64,000 nucleotides of DNA from Odontocerum albicorne (GCA_949825065.1 OX463864.1:17125327-17189326), one strand, 5' to 3'; shown: positions 1 to 11,694, counted from the first letter of the stretch. Notes: a model not told the origin generated them from the letters alone. A program made the numbers and translations.

Positions 1-1129
1 TCGCTATGCCTTCCATTTTACGTAGGAGTATATCATCCACCTGGCGTGGCGTGCTTTACCAATTGTCGCTATGCCTTCCATTTTACGTTGGAGTATATCA
101 TCCACCTGGCGTGGCGTGGCGTGCTTTTCCAATTGTCGCTATGCCTTCCATTTTACGTAGCAGTATATCATCCACCTGGCGTGGCGTGCTTTACCAATTG
201 TCGCTATGCCTTCCATTTTACGTTGGAGTATATCATCCACCTGGCGTGGCGTGGCGTGGCGTGCTTTACCAATTGTCGCTATGCCTTCCATTTTACGTAG
301 GAGTATATCATCCACCTGGCGTGGCGTGCTTTACCAATTGTCGCTATGCCTTCCATTTTACGTTGGAGTATATCATCCACCTGGCGTGGCGTGGCGTGCT
401 TTACCAATTGTCGCTATGCCTTCCATTTTACGTAGGAGTATATCATCCACCTGGCGTGGCGTGCTTTACCAATTGTCGCTATGCCTTCCATTTTACGTAG
501 GAGTATATCATCCACCTGGCGTGGCGTGGCGTGCTTTACCAATTGTCGCTATGCCTTCCATTTTACGTAGGAGTATATCATCCACCTGACGTGGCGTGCT
601 TTACCAATTGTCGCCATGCCTTCCATTTTACGTAGAAGTATATCATCTACCTGGCGTGGCGTGCTTTGCCAATTTTCGCTATGCCTTCCATTTTACGTAG
701 GAGTATATCATCCACCTGGCGTGGCGTGCTTTACCAATTGTCGCTATGCCTTCCATTTTACGTAGGAGTATATCATCTACCTGGCGTGGCGTGGCGTGCT
801 TTACCAATTGTCGCTATGCCTTCCATTTTACGTAGGAGTATATCATCCACCTGGCGTGGCGTGCTTTACCAATTGTCGCCATGCCTTCCATTTTACGTAG
901 AAGTATATCATCTACCTGGCGTGGCGTGCTTTACCAATTGTTGCCATGCCTTCCATTTTACGTAGGAGTATATCATCCACCTGGCGTGGCGTGCTTTACC
1001 AATTGTTGCCATGCCTTCCATTTTACGTAGGAGTATATCATCCACCTGGCATGGCGTGCTTTACCAATTGTCGCAATGCCTTCCATTTTACGTAGGAGTA
1101 TATCATCCACCTGGCGTGGCGTGCTTTAC
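1..1129 (+). repeat. 65-bp minisatellite with nested GGCGT copy-number variation
   Basis: About 17 head-to-tail units share the blocks TATGCCTTCCATTTTACGTA, GTATATCATC and GTGCTTTACCAATTG. The basic unit is 65 bp. Length variants of 70, 75 and 80 bp come from extra GGCGT pentamers inside the unit. The array runs off the left edge, so its full length is unknown. Several frames stay open across it only because the unit lacks stops, and these frames are not treated as genes. Variant units (TAGAAG, ATCTAC) recur near 631 and 896, which suggests short block duplications. Confidence 0.95.
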
Positions 1130-1405
1130 TATGAATTTTAGGTCTTAAGTTCTTTTCGAGTTAATGTCTTGCACATCTCTGCTTCAATTGTTTTATGGAC
1201 TCAATCATGTTTTGAGGAAGTATTGTTAGATAAGAACATATTGTTTATGACCAAGCTTGTCTATCTAACTGACACATGAAACAACTACACAGGAAGTAGT
1301 TCTTTGAGTCAAAACCATCTTACAGCTTCTTTCTTCATCTTACTTAAAACATCCATTTTATCCATGCATTCATTTCTGATGTATTCGTATTACATTTATG
1401 ACTAA
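1130..1405 (-). mobile_element. LINE 3' debris, antisense
   Basis: From about 1305 the plus strand reads as the reverse complement of the L-A LINE coding end (ATCTTACTTAAAACATCCAT). The same block recurs near 11995 and 19315. The part before 1305 shows nothing recognisable. Confidence 0.5.
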
Positions 1406-1900
1406 TAAACAACTTACATATATTCTGTTTAATATTAATTATTATTGTAATTTGTTTTTATCAAACACTGTTTATTCCACTTTTTTGTAACGGGTTAACC
1501 CTACCGGTTTCAAGGCTTTCACCTCATCTTCAGGGGAGCGCAAACAATACTAAATTCTGTTCGAACTGGTACCGATATACACGCTTCAACGGTTGGGGGC
1601 TGAGGGGTGAGGGAGGCCTGGGACGATTTCGGCCAAGAGCGGAGAGATTTTTGGGATATAATTGTTCACCAGATGTTCGGATCGATGGACTGACTTAGAA
1701 ATATTTTTTTTATAAATAACTTACATATATTCTGTTTAACATTAATTATTATTGTAATTTGTTTTTATCAAACACTGTTTATTCCACTTTTTGTAACGGT
1801 ATAACTCTACCGGTTTCAAGGTTTTCACTTCATCGTCAGGAGAGCACAAACAGACTCTTGTTCAAACCTCAATCACAATGTTAATGCCTTAACTATAAAT
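1406..1900 (-). repeat. Family A repeat, two tandem copies
   Basis: Two copies start at AACTTACATATATTCTG (about 1411 and 1718, period about 307 bp). Each continues through the TTTATCAAACACTGTTTATT block and the complement of the core CTGAAGATGAGGTGAAAGCC. The first copy is full length and includes the G-rich body at 1590-1690. The second stops soon after the core. Other copies lie at 7635, 14765, 24065, 36885, 38935, 53505 and 54600. No protein is encoded. Strand is given for the CTGAAGA sense. Confidence 0.85.
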
Positions 1901-2489
1901 AATATATCAATTGTTATTATTCATATTTTTTAAGTAATATTGAACTGACTTCCAACCCTGAGGTAGCGATTGATTCTCGTTAGAGTCAATGTTTTTTTTA
2001 TCAAAATGATTTCAAAACAAATTTGCAGTGCAAATTTGAGTGGGAAGCGTGGTAGATGAAACCCAAGGAAAGTATGATTGAACCAAGTGTTATATTTTGA
2101 AACAAGGAAATGTTAAGTCAGAGAAGTTGTACAAGTATATGATATATGTATTATGTATATGATATATGTATATGATATATGTATTATGCTCCATCTTGAG
2201 ACGCTTGCTTCACAATTCATGTAGCCCTGTACGTGTCTCTTGCTTGCTTAATGTTCGTACATAACCCGCGTGCACCGATATCCCAGCATACCGAATCGGT
2301 TTGCCAACCGGCTGCTCAAGCACGGGACTCCGAATAACAGCAATCGGCCGCGACCCCTTGACCTGCCAAACCAGTTCTTCAGACTAGCCAGCCAAAGTCG
2401 CGCTCTGTTCTTCCCCTCCTTTCTTGCAGCCACAGTCGCGGTCTCGAGATGTACTCCTATATTTTTATGTGCATACTTGTGTTTTGGAC
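1901..2489. other. No gene; SINE-like trace and a GC-richer block
   Basis: GAACTGACTTCCAACCCTGA near 1943 matches the start of the SINE at 12140. ATATGATATATGTAT microsatellite lies at about 2135-2187. 2265-2450 is noticeably GC-richer than its surroundings and open on both strands (82 and 89 codons), but I recognise no protein in it. Confidence 0.4.
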
Positions 2490-3296
2490 TCGGCACAAGG
2501 ATGAGATTAAGATTAATGCTGTGGAGATGCGTGTCCTAAGGACTGTCAATATTTGAAAGTAGACGGAATGATAATATCAGAAAAATAATGAATTAATAAA
2601 ATGGAGGTTTTAAGTAAGATGAAGGAAAGAGTTTTAACATGGTTTGAACATGTGGAGAGAATGAATGATGAAATAATGACTAAGCTAGTATACTGCCGTC
2701 ATAAGCAAAAACGCAGCTAACGGGAAAAACACAGAAATTTAACTAAGTATGAGGCAATATTCCATATCAAATTCTGTACCATAATCCATAAAAAAAAATA
2801 CAGAAAACAATTTATTTCAACACAAAAATCGACATCATTTTTTTTTTAATTTTACAAAATACTAGATTTTTCTAACCAAAAAAAACAATAAAATGTGATT
2901 CATAAGCAAAGAGACAGCAAGTGCCTATGCGTTTGCTGCGTTTTTGCTTATAAATCACATTTTACTGTTTTTTTTGTTTATGAATCACATTTTTAAGCAG
3001 CAATGAAAAACGTTTAAGTGCAGTTTTCTCAAAACTTAACTTTTGCCATTAGCTGCGTTTTTGCTTATGATGGCAGTATATAAGTCAGACGTGCAAAGCA
3101 TGCGGGGAAGAGGTAGACCGAGGAAAACGTTACTGGACCAAATGAACTAGATTTTGAAAGAAGGTAAAGTGAGAAGTATTAAAAATAGAAGATTGTTCAT
3201 GACGAGGTGGCGAAAGTTTTGTGCTTACATAGAAAAGTTTGGAGATCTGTTATCTCTGCGTACCCCACAAGGGTGTTACGATATGTATGTATGTAA
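2490..3296 (+). mobile_element. L-A LINE 3' end, interrupted by a MITE
   Basis: This is a decayed C-terminal part of a non-LTR retrotransposon reverse-transcriptase polyprotein. Readable pieces are INAVEMRVLR (about 2505), LSKMKERVLTWFEHVERMND (2611-2670), then RGRGRPRKTLLDQMN after the MITE and GDLLSLRTPQG near the end. The GHVERM...RGRPRK...LDQ order is typical of this LINE tail. It ends in TATGTATGTATG at 3282. It is 5'-truncated with stops and frame changes, so it is not functional. The clade is probably RTE-like but unproven. Confidence 0.8.
2691..3079. mobile_element. TA-flanked MITE with ~33-bp terminal inverted repeats
   Basis: The ends read TACTGCCGTCATAAGC and, inverted, GCTTATGATGGCAGTA. 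The match extends about 33 bp with two or three differences. Internal inverted repeats around AAATGTGATTCATAAGC make the whole element a long hairpin. It splits the LINE reading frame between CTAGTA and TATAAGTC, consistent with TA target duplication of the Tc1/mariner type. It is non-coding. Confidence 0.85.
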
Positions 3297-3429
3297 TTAC
3301 ATTGTAAAATGTCTTGTCATGTAGCATTAATAAGAAGAAGAATAATTGGACATTTAATGGTAATATAATAATCCGAATATAGAAAAGTGTGGAAGGAAAC
3401 GTCAATGAAATATATGTTGACTAATGAAA

Positions 3430-4240
3430 GATTGAAGTAAATTGAGAAATTTTGCTATTTGGATAATATTTTTTCAGATTATGGAAGAGTTAAGATGCAT
3501 ATCGAACGGTGTGTAGCGATTTGAAACAAATTAAATGCGGCACTAAAACATATATAGTATACTCATAGCAGACAGTATCAAAATCTGTTAAGATAATCAA
3601 TAATTTAGTACCGAATTCGATGTGTTGAAGTATTACACGGATGAGGAAAAGACAACAAAAGGAAAAGACGAAAAGGGGGCAATATATGACAAAATACGAT
3701 ATGAAGTGATTAAGGAAGAATGTGAACTTAAAGCTGATATGTTGAGTAAGATGAAGAAATGTACTCTGATATGGTTTTGTCATTTGAAACGGATGATCGA
3801 AGGAAGACCTAAAAATCAAATATATAGTGCGAATGTGAAGGAAAGTCATGTGAGAGGAAGACCAAAGATAGTATTGTTGGATCAAGTGAATGATGTTTTG
3901 ATAGAAGAAATTGTAGAAAGTCCGACCGCAGCCACTATCGTCCTATTCTCACACTTAACTTGTATGTATTTATATTGTTTTATTTTAAATCTGTCAGTAA
4001 TAGTGGGTTCGAGTCTCGAATTTAAAAGCCCTTGCGCGTCGTTCTGGAGCGTTTGCTCTCGTAACCGTGCTGTGTAAATTGTCATTTTTATAATTATTAT
4101 TCAGGGAAATTGTATGACTTATATGAGAAGGTCTATGGATGTATTATTGAAGAGGGGAGGGATGTGTGGTGAGATATGAAAATTTTACCCTCAGTCCTCA
4201 GCCTACCCCGATAGGGAAATGGAGTGATGATATGTATGTA
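3430..4240 (+). mobile_element. L-A LINE 3' end, interrupted by family C
   Basis: Readable pieces in order are a degraded RT C-terminus (3480-3640), then ECELKADMLSKMKKCTLIWF (about 3718-3777), RGRPKIVLLDQVNDVL (3852-3900), and after the interruption the tail TLSPQPTPIGKW ending in TATGTATGTAT at 4234. The open frame at 3622-4077 is part LINE and part inserted repeat and is not a real protein. Confidence 0.8.
3926..4082 (-). repeat. Family C start, inserted in LINE
   Basis: Antisense copy of the beginning of family C: ATAGTGGGTTCGAGTCTCGA and GAGCGTTTGCTCTCGTAA match the 61075-61190 copy. The LINE tail resumes after about 4090, so this is a nested insertion. Confidence 0.7.
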
Positions 4241-5161
4241 TAAACATAAGTCTCATCACTGTGAAAACCTCGTATATATTTTTGCAAAGGTGTTGACAGA
4301 TCATGCTAGTATGATTGAGTTGTCTGAATACTCGTATATACAAAAATTGGGAATGAGCAAGTTTTTTTTATTACATTCAACAAATCATTAATTTTTTTTA
4401 CTACATCACAATAAACAAATTGAGATTATCTTATCTTTTTCATCACTATCATCAATATTGCAACAACAAAATAACAAAAAGGCTTTCTTTTCGTTTCCTC
4501 CAAATCGCATTATACATTTATTCTAATGTAACCTGAGTTGCCTGTAGGGTAAATTAATTGGCTGAAAATGTATTATATTTCTGTATATTAGTTTATTTTT
4601 CCTTCATAAGAAACAATAATGGCGCACGGATAAATTTCTTAATTTCTTATTTTAATAATAATAATTTTGCTTTTGGCAATTATTGTTTATTCATATTGTC
4701 GATTAATTTCTCTTGAGCCGAATTTATTTCAATAGCCCCCTTCATTAGCGAAACTCTGGACCTTGTTTTATATAATTATTCTTGCTCGCAGTGGTTTAAC
4801 GCAGCTTTTCAAATTTATTCGCCAGTTTTCTTTTTTTCCTAAACATTTACAAATATAAAGTATTAAGCCGTGTACCTTTTGACATATCTCTCACGCCCTT
4901 TCTATTTACACACTTATTACACAAAATCTCAATATAACATACACTTTCTTCTTTACCTCTTTAGTTTTTTGGTTTTAAGTTTTTATCTGATTGACAAAAT
5001 GATTTTTTGTTGGTAGGTTGTAGATTTAGTATGTGTATTTAAAAAAAAAACACAAAATTAGCTTGTTTTGGATATATACTCGTATAATGTCGGATATTTC
5101 CTGAATGGTATAAACTAGAGAAACTATGTAGGCTTAATTTTAAAGCTCATTAAATGGGCTT
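4241..5161. other. No feature seen
   Basis: AT-rich, with poly-A/T runs and no open frame of note. The word ATACTCGTAT occurs at about 4328 and 5076 (see findings). Confidence 0.5.
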
Positions 5162-5165
5162 TTAA

Positions 5166-5419
5166 CACTTACCTTACTGTGCTAAAAAAATCCGCCAGCC
5201 ACGGTGCTGGACGCTAAGCGTCCAGTGAAAAATGTATATTTAAATCAAAATTATGCAACATCTGCTAGGTTGCAACATCTGCATCTAACATGACATCTGC
5301 AACATCTGTATCTAACATGTAATTAGCTATAAAAATCATTTTATTATGTATTAAAACGTCAAATAATCAAATGAAATATAAGTCCTGGTCACTCGCTATC
5401 CATCACAGGGTAGCAAGTG
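5166..5419. mobile_element. TTAA-flanked piggyBac-type MITE
   Basis: TTAA lies at 5162-5165 and 5420-5423. The ends are CACTTACCTTACTGTG and, inverted, CACTTGCTACCCTGTG (11 of 16 match). Just inside the left end is a perfect palindrome, CTGGACGCT-A-AGCGTCCAG. Short AACATCTGC repeats lie at about 5250-5325. TTAA duplication is diagnostic of piggyBac mobilisation. No coding content. Confidence 0.65.
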
Positions 5420-5754
5420 TTAATGATAATTCTCAACTTTCGCCCTATCCACCCTCACACATTTTGTATTTTTCTCATATTTGTTACTTTTGTCAAAACT
5501 TTGCTAACTACTCGTTTATTCGTCTATTTCCACTCTTTTCTTAGCCTACCTGTTATACACATCTTATAGTTAGGGTTCAATGTCACAGAAACATTCTCCA
5601 GGTTGTCATATTTAAAAATCATATTGTGTCATATTTTGAATAAAAGATTAATATTTTTGCTTGCGATTTAAAATTTTGGATCTTGTTTTCTTTGATTTCA
5701 AAATTTAAGAAAATTCTCAGTCGGAAGACTGAGAATTGAAAATCGAATTGAATA

Positions 5755-6190
5755 TTTAAGACTTAAAAGAGTCGAATAAATAAATGCTGATGAAATGCAT
5801 GCGCTCAGAATAATACAAGGGGTGATAATATGTAACAGAATACGGAATACCGCGATTAGGGATGAATGTGAACTTCGGGCTGATGTGTTGAGTAAGATGG
5901 TAAAGAGCACTCTGACATGGTTTTGGTGTGTCGAACGAGTGAATAAAACATTCTAACGAAACAAATATTATAGTTGAAGACATCGTAGTGGAACACCATG
6001 GAAAATATAGTTGTATCGAGTGAATGATATTTTGAAAGAAGAAAAGTTAAAATTCTAAGAGTTATAAGATGAGGTATGGATATGGATATAGAATAGGTCA
6101 CGGATATGTGACGAGATATGAAAGTCTGGCGCTCTGTTCTCTCTGCCTATCTCGACAGGGAATTCTCGGTACGGTATCTATGTATGTATA
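5755..6190 (+). mobile_element. L-A LINE 3' end
   Basis: Decayed copy with AATAAATGCTGATGAAATGC (INAVEMRAL), then GATGTGTTGAGTAAGATG and the GTGAATGATATTTTGAAAGA block. It ends at TATCTATGTATGTATAC (6177-6193). Confidence 0.75.
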
Positions 6191-6804
6191 CCCGTATAAT
6201 GTCATGTTAATTATAATAAATTAATTGTTCATTTTTATCTTTTGTTTATTTATTATCTTTTGTTTATTTATGATTTTTATCTTTTGTTTATTGATGACTT
6301 AGAATGTCCGACTTTGCAATGATTTCAAAATCGAATGAACTTCTCAGCATTATCAGTTTTAAAGTTAGCGTTATGTTTTTAACAAACATTCTCACCATAT
6401 ATCCATGAATGTTCCTCCACTGCCTTCTGAAATTTCGGAATGCTCATTTAGATTCAATACGCGCCACCATCCCGCTGCCCAGGGCCGACATTCCTGTTTG
6501 TTTTGCCACTAGGCCTGCAGAATCCGCTTCACCACTTCCAGCTACTAATTAATTTGTTTATTTTCCATCACATCAGCACCGTAACTGTTTGCCTTCCCTT
6601 TGCACCAGAATTTGTATACGTTTCAGCGTTAATTCCCTCCGAGTCCTTCAATAGTAAGCGAACTATTTTATATCGAGTATTCCAGAATCAACAACATAAA
6701 ATCGAGCTTCATAAGTTGGTCATGTATTCCGTACGATAAGTTAACAGTCAAGTTGGACCTGTTTGCATCAACTTCGGAGATATTAACTGAAATTCATATG
6801 AACA
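6191..6804. other. No gene; short triplicated motif
   Basis: ATCTTTTGTTTATT occurs three times at 6236-6291. The remainder has a 78-codon frame at 6503-6739 that I do not recognise and do not believe is a gene. Confidence 0.4.
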
Positions 6805-7245
6805 GACCCTACATACATACATACCTTCACGCCGTTTCCCTGTTGGGGTAAGCAGAGATTACAAAGTGCCAGAATTTTCTATCTCGCTATAAATACTTCA
6901 CCTATTCACATCCAATACACGTTGTCCAACAACTCCTACGATTTATCTGTCTAAGTTTCCTTATTTAAAAATATCCTTCACTTGATCTTTTAATACTTTC
7001 CTCAATCTTCCTCGACCACGCTTTCATCTCACAGTTGCACTATTTATTTATTTAAAAAAAATCGTTCTCATGCCCAAATTATCTCGGTGTACTCTCCTTA
7101 CTCAACACACCAGCCTTAAGATCATATTCATCTCCATATACATTGTCACCCCATGTATTTTTCTCAATGTACGCACTTCTACAGCATTTATTCGGCTCCT
7201 TTAAGTATTTTTCTTGTCTGCGTTTCATTACCATAAATCAACAAA
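6805..7245 (-). mobile_element. L-A LINE 3' end, antisense
   Basis: Starts with the inverted tail ACATACATACATACCTTCAC, followed by the complement of the PxRE-type end, RGRPRK, FGHVERM and INAVEMRAL blocks. Many stops. Confidence 0.75.
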
Positions 7246-7634
7246 TCCAGTTCATTAAAATATTTGTGTCCACATTATATTACCTGTTCATAAATTTTCT
7301 TATAAATTAATAAATAAAGGATCATATCACAAGACGAATAATTTTAAATCAATATTAGAATAAGACATGCTATATAATAAGACATAGTATAGTATATAAA
7401 ACCGACTCTTGGACGAGCGTAAAAAGTGGATTTGAAGTAGAATAAACAGTGTTTGACTTTACCATACACATTACAATTATGAAAGTAAGTTAAGAGCGTA
7501 TTGTCTGAGCTGAGAGCATATTGATTTTGTTTCGTTGTCTACAAGTGTGTTTATGTCAAAGATATATTTAAATATAATTGAAGAAAAATTATTAATAAAT
7601 GTAAGTTTTCGAATGTAAAACGATATATGTAAGT

Positions 7635-7910
7635 CAATTATGTTGTTTATAGTTAAGGCATTAACGTTGTGGAGGTTTAAAGACATTATAATTTATTTTT
7701 ATCAAACACTTTATTCCACTTTTTGGTGACGGTATAACCCTACCGGTTTCAAGTCTTTCACCTCATCTTCAGGGGAGCACAAACAAGACACTCATCACTG
7801 TCTTTTTTATGCTCCCCTGAAGATGAGGTGAAAGCCTTGAAACCGTTAGGGTTATACCGTCACAAAAAAGTGGAATAAACAGTGTTTGATAAAAATAAAT
7901 TACAAGTTAA
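7635..7910. repeat. Family A head-to-head inverted dimer
   Basis: A minus-oriented copy (7635-7777, core complement at 7740-7777) faces a plus-oriented copy (7812-7906) across about 34 bp. The arms share roughly 90 bp, from ATAAATTACAA to CTGAAGATGAGGTGAAAG. Transcribed, this would fold into one long hairpin. Confidence 0.85.
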
Positions 7911-8630
7911 TTACATTGTACAATAATTAGTTTACAATTATTTTCAAACTGATATTGATCATATTTTTCTACTTTCAATTTAACTTTTAAGTTTTATTTT
8001 ATAGAACTTTCAAAATTAAACTGGTACTTAATTGGTTCTGCTTAAAATAATCGAATTATTTCGGTACATTATAACTTATCGTAATCATTATACAAAGGGT
8101 ACGAGTTAATTGATGGGGGTGGTTTTATACTGTATCAATTCTATGGGGTTGGATCGATTAACTCCTATTTTTAAATTTTAATGAGTATCATGATTTGCAC
8201 AAATAACAATTGAGATGGATTATCTTTGGATTTTTATTCAACATTTAGTGTCGTTTTTCTTTAAAAAAAATGGTTTGCCTAAAAATCGTCGCCCTGGTTT
8301 ACTGATTATTGGTTAACTCATTAAAACTCTCGAGATTCCATTTTTGAAACTCTATTTTCAGGAAAATCGAATTGAATATTTTTTGTTGATGGTTCTACGT
8401 CGTTTTTTATATTATTTTTGCACGCTTTGCATGAATTTATTATGTAACATAACACAAAATGCGTCATTGCTGGACGATGCCGAGAATATATCCACAGTGT
8501 CATTCAGTTGGCTCAATATATCTAAACCACGCTTGACTATTGTTTAGCCGTCATATTTTTATATTTACATTTATTTCGACCGGGGGGATGTTATGAGATG
8601 AACCTAATCCTGGTTAATTTCTTTGCACAT
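7911..8630. other. No feature seen
   Basis: AT-rich. Short frames at 8321-8547 on both strands resemble nothing I know. Confidence 0.4.
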
Positions 8631-8863
8631 ATACCTTAGCCTTTCTGGCCGACTTACTAGGAATTGTTGCTTTAAATCAACCAGCTTATCACATGTGTCA
8701 ATTAAATGCACTCATCACTGAAAAGAAAATCAAATAAACATACTCTAGATACCTTAGACTTTCTGGCCGACTAAGAATTTCTACTTTAAGTTAACCAGCT
8801 TATCACATGTGTCAATTAAATACACTCATCACTTAAAAGAACAATAATAAACATACTCTAGAC
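8631..8863 (+). repeat. ~116-bp direct duplication
   Basis: Two copies (8631-8748 and 8749-8863) run from ATACCTTAG.CTTTCTGGCC to AACATACTCTAGA. They differ by small indels and point changes. Confidence 0.85.
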
Positions 8864-10210
8864 AATTATGAGATTAACATATTTTTTAATTAGATAAAGA
8901 AAAGAGAAAAAAACAATACCAGCAACATACCACAAACAAAAGATAACCACACTCAATATTGATATACTCGTATGATGTATAAACATCAAGAATTCTGTAT
9001 TTAAAAATTACCACTCATAGACAATAAGATCCCCACCATTTTTTTTTCTTTATGGTATTATTCTTAGACCTAATACCTATAGAATTATTTTTAAGGTTTT
9101 ATTCTAAGATCTTATATCGTCTGAATCAAACGCGTTATATAAATTTGCCAAACGAATAGCTGTAGCAGATTGAATTGACAATCTTCTTGGAGCATTGTTT
9201 TCTTTGTCAATGAAATTTTTTTACTGACATTTACTGAATAAGTTTGCTATCAGCAAGCACAAAAAAAAATTCACGTGCGTCTTTCATCCAAAACTGAACT
9301 GACAGAACATTTTTTAATTCAGTGTGGGTGGTTTACGTAGGGACTATATAAATATTTTTAGTAATATTCATTAAGAAAATTTCTCACGTATTCTATAATA
9401 TTATGTCTTAGTTTTGTTCTCAGAAATTTTGCGGTTTATTTTATTTTATAGACTCGATACTTCCCTCGTACCAGCTTTATCTTAAGTACTCTTCCACAAT
9501 CTAACCTTACACCTCTCTTCTTCCCTTTAATCTTATTGTTTCTGAATGTAGTCAAAGCGCATTGTGTTCTTCTGTGTTGCTTCCATAACAGAATCTGACG
9601 ATCCCCTTCGTTAACGGGGTTGGGGTTTTGAAGAGAGGGTTAAATCCAGTGATGGTTTAAGGGCAATGAAATTGAAGAATTTGCCTCAAACAAAAAGCGT
9701 CGAGGGAAGCAGGAAAAAATATCTTACGATTTTCCGTCTACCATTGTTGACGACCTTTGTGGTTCAGTCATTAAGAGGCATGTTTTCAACTGAAAACGTG
9801 AGCAATATTTATATGTCGGTAGTATTTTTTTACTAATAATTACGACGATGAACTGCATAAACATGATATATATTTCTGATCCAGATTACATTACTTACAT
9901 ACTGACTTTGTGCTCTCCTTTATTCATATAAATAACGTAATATAAACGAAACATTAAGGACAATACTTTGCCTCTGGAGTTGAGTAACCCTGCATCAACA
10001 TGTATGAAGGTTTTAATTCTGCAAAGCAACTTGCATCTCGTCCTACTAATGAAACCATGTGTTTTCTTTCTATATCTCAATATCTATCCATAAAATTCCC
10101 ACAAAATTCTCAAAGATTATTAAATAATTTTAAAACGATGACTAATTTATTATTACTACTGCTTTTTGTATCTTCATGTTAGTTTAAGATAAAGTTGTAT
10201 TATTTGTCAA
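8864..10210. other. No feature seen
   Basis: AT-rich single-copy-looking DNA. Frames of about 60 codons at 9895-10182 on both strands show no recognisable domain. Confidence 0.4.
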
Positions 10211-10345
10211 TAATTTTTGTTATTGTAAGTACTTTTGTAAGTAGTGGAAGTTAATATTTTTTGTTATTGTAAGTACTTTTGTAAGTAGTGGAAGTTAATA
10301 TTTTTTGTAATTGTAAGTATTTTTGCAAGTAGTAGAAGTTAATAA
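10211..10345 (+). repeat. 43-44-bp tandem repeat, three copies
   Basis: The unit contains ATTGTAAGTACTTTTG and AAGTAGTGGAAGTTAATA. It starts near 10219, 10262 and 10306. The third copy is more diverged. Confidence 0.9.
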
Positions 10346-10489
10346 TTCAGGATACAACTTTTATAATTCACATAGTTTTAACGAAAACATGAACCGTCGA
10401 ATATGAGTACATACCAGCGTTAAAAACTCTGCTTTATGAGTATATATAGGGAAGGTCTGATACTTTGCTAGTTAAGGTCTGTAACGAAG

Positions 10490-10700
10490 TGGTCTCATTC
10501 CTTAATCACGAATTTCATATCTTCTGACAGGTACGCTGGACGTCGGGTAGCATTTGGACACAGGACTTTCTATCTTATGCCTTATGGAACAGCTCTTTAA
10601 TATCGTCTATTCTGGTCCACTGTCGAACGTTACAGATCCAGGATATCTGTCTTCTTCCAGCTCCGCGTCAACCCTCAATTTTTCCTTTCAGAATGAGCTG
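10490..10700 (-). mobile_element. LINE C-terminal fragment, antisense (second type)
   Basis: The minus strand reads approximately LKGKIEG-RGAGRRQISWI-NVRQWT followed by a degraded ELFHKA-DR segment. This order is typical of the extreme C-terminus of insect LINE polyproteins and differs from the L-A type. Confidence 0.6.
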
Positions 10701-10904
10701 TTGGACTTTTTCATATATTAGTCCTTATTGTGAAAACACTCTGCTGAAACATTTATATCCTTACGCGTGCTTAAATCCCGAGCTATCGCGTACACACCTC
10801 AAAAGTCTACATGGTGATCTCCAAAAGTAACCTTACCCCTTGCTCTTCTGCATTCAAAGAGCCGCCACCTTGTTACACGAGTATATTTTATTATACCTTA
10901 CAAA

Positions 10905-11085
10905 CATCCGTGGCCTAGTTGGTAAGATGCTTGTCCCCCAACCCTGCGGTTTCGAATTCGATTTCCGTTGAAACCCTTATTTTTTTCAATAAGGGTTACA
11001 ATCTGGTTTTCACTTTTTGGTAGGTTGGAATCGGATGCCACATAGCTTGTCAGTGTAATAATCAAAATAAAGCTTTTTTAACTGT
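10905..11085 (+). mobile_element. tRNA-derived SINE
   Basis: The tRNA-like head CCGTGGCCTAGTTGGTAAGA carries an A-box, and TCGAATTCGATTTCC matches a degraded B-box. The shared SINE body follows (TTTTTGGTAGGTTGGAATCG, then CACATAGC). It resembles the better copy at 34296. Confidence 0.75.
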
Positions 11086-11690
11086 ATCGCTTTCGCATTT
11101 ATTATGCTTTCGTCTTCTTTCACTACATCTTTGCACTCTTTGCTTAATAATCTAAGGTTTTAACTAAGATTTAGATGTTTGATGCTAGTTTTGCTAGTCT
11201 GAAAAGGCCACCGTCACTAGAGCTATTCTCGAGCGTAGTAGCATTTTCAGAGATACAAATTTAATGAATAGTTATACAATAATTAAATATGACTTATGTC
11301 GTCCCTGATCCAAACGACTGACTGCGTGTAACAAAAGCTTCATTTCTTCTTAACCACAATACAGCACAAATGTTTCCTCTATGTTCCCCTACCTCCTGTT
11401 CTGTTTTTCCTTCTCCTTTATCTACCCAGTCTAACTTTTAATGGCCTAATTACATCGGGTCTCCCCGTGCTCGCTTCGTGTCCCAACCCCTTCTTCAACC
11501 CTTCTACACGCGAAACACTTCAGATAAGGGATGCAACAGATGTATTACGAGTCCCGAGTGTTTTTTTAATTCTATTATGTAGTAAAATTATTATGATTGA
11601 AAATTAAAATTGATCTTACGGCTGATGTGCGATAGGGTTAGAGGTTACCGTTTTCTGGAACAAAAATACTTAGTTTTGAAATAATAAGAA
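11086..11690. other. No feature seen
   Basis: Mixed composition with some CT-rich stretches at 11340-11540. No recognisable gene or repeat. Confidence 0.4.
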
Positions 11691-11694
11691 TATA

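Noticed and set aside
6..965. Open frames of 84-164 codons across the 65-bp array
   Set aside because: Repeat shadow; several overlapping frames are open at once and shift with GGCGT copy number.
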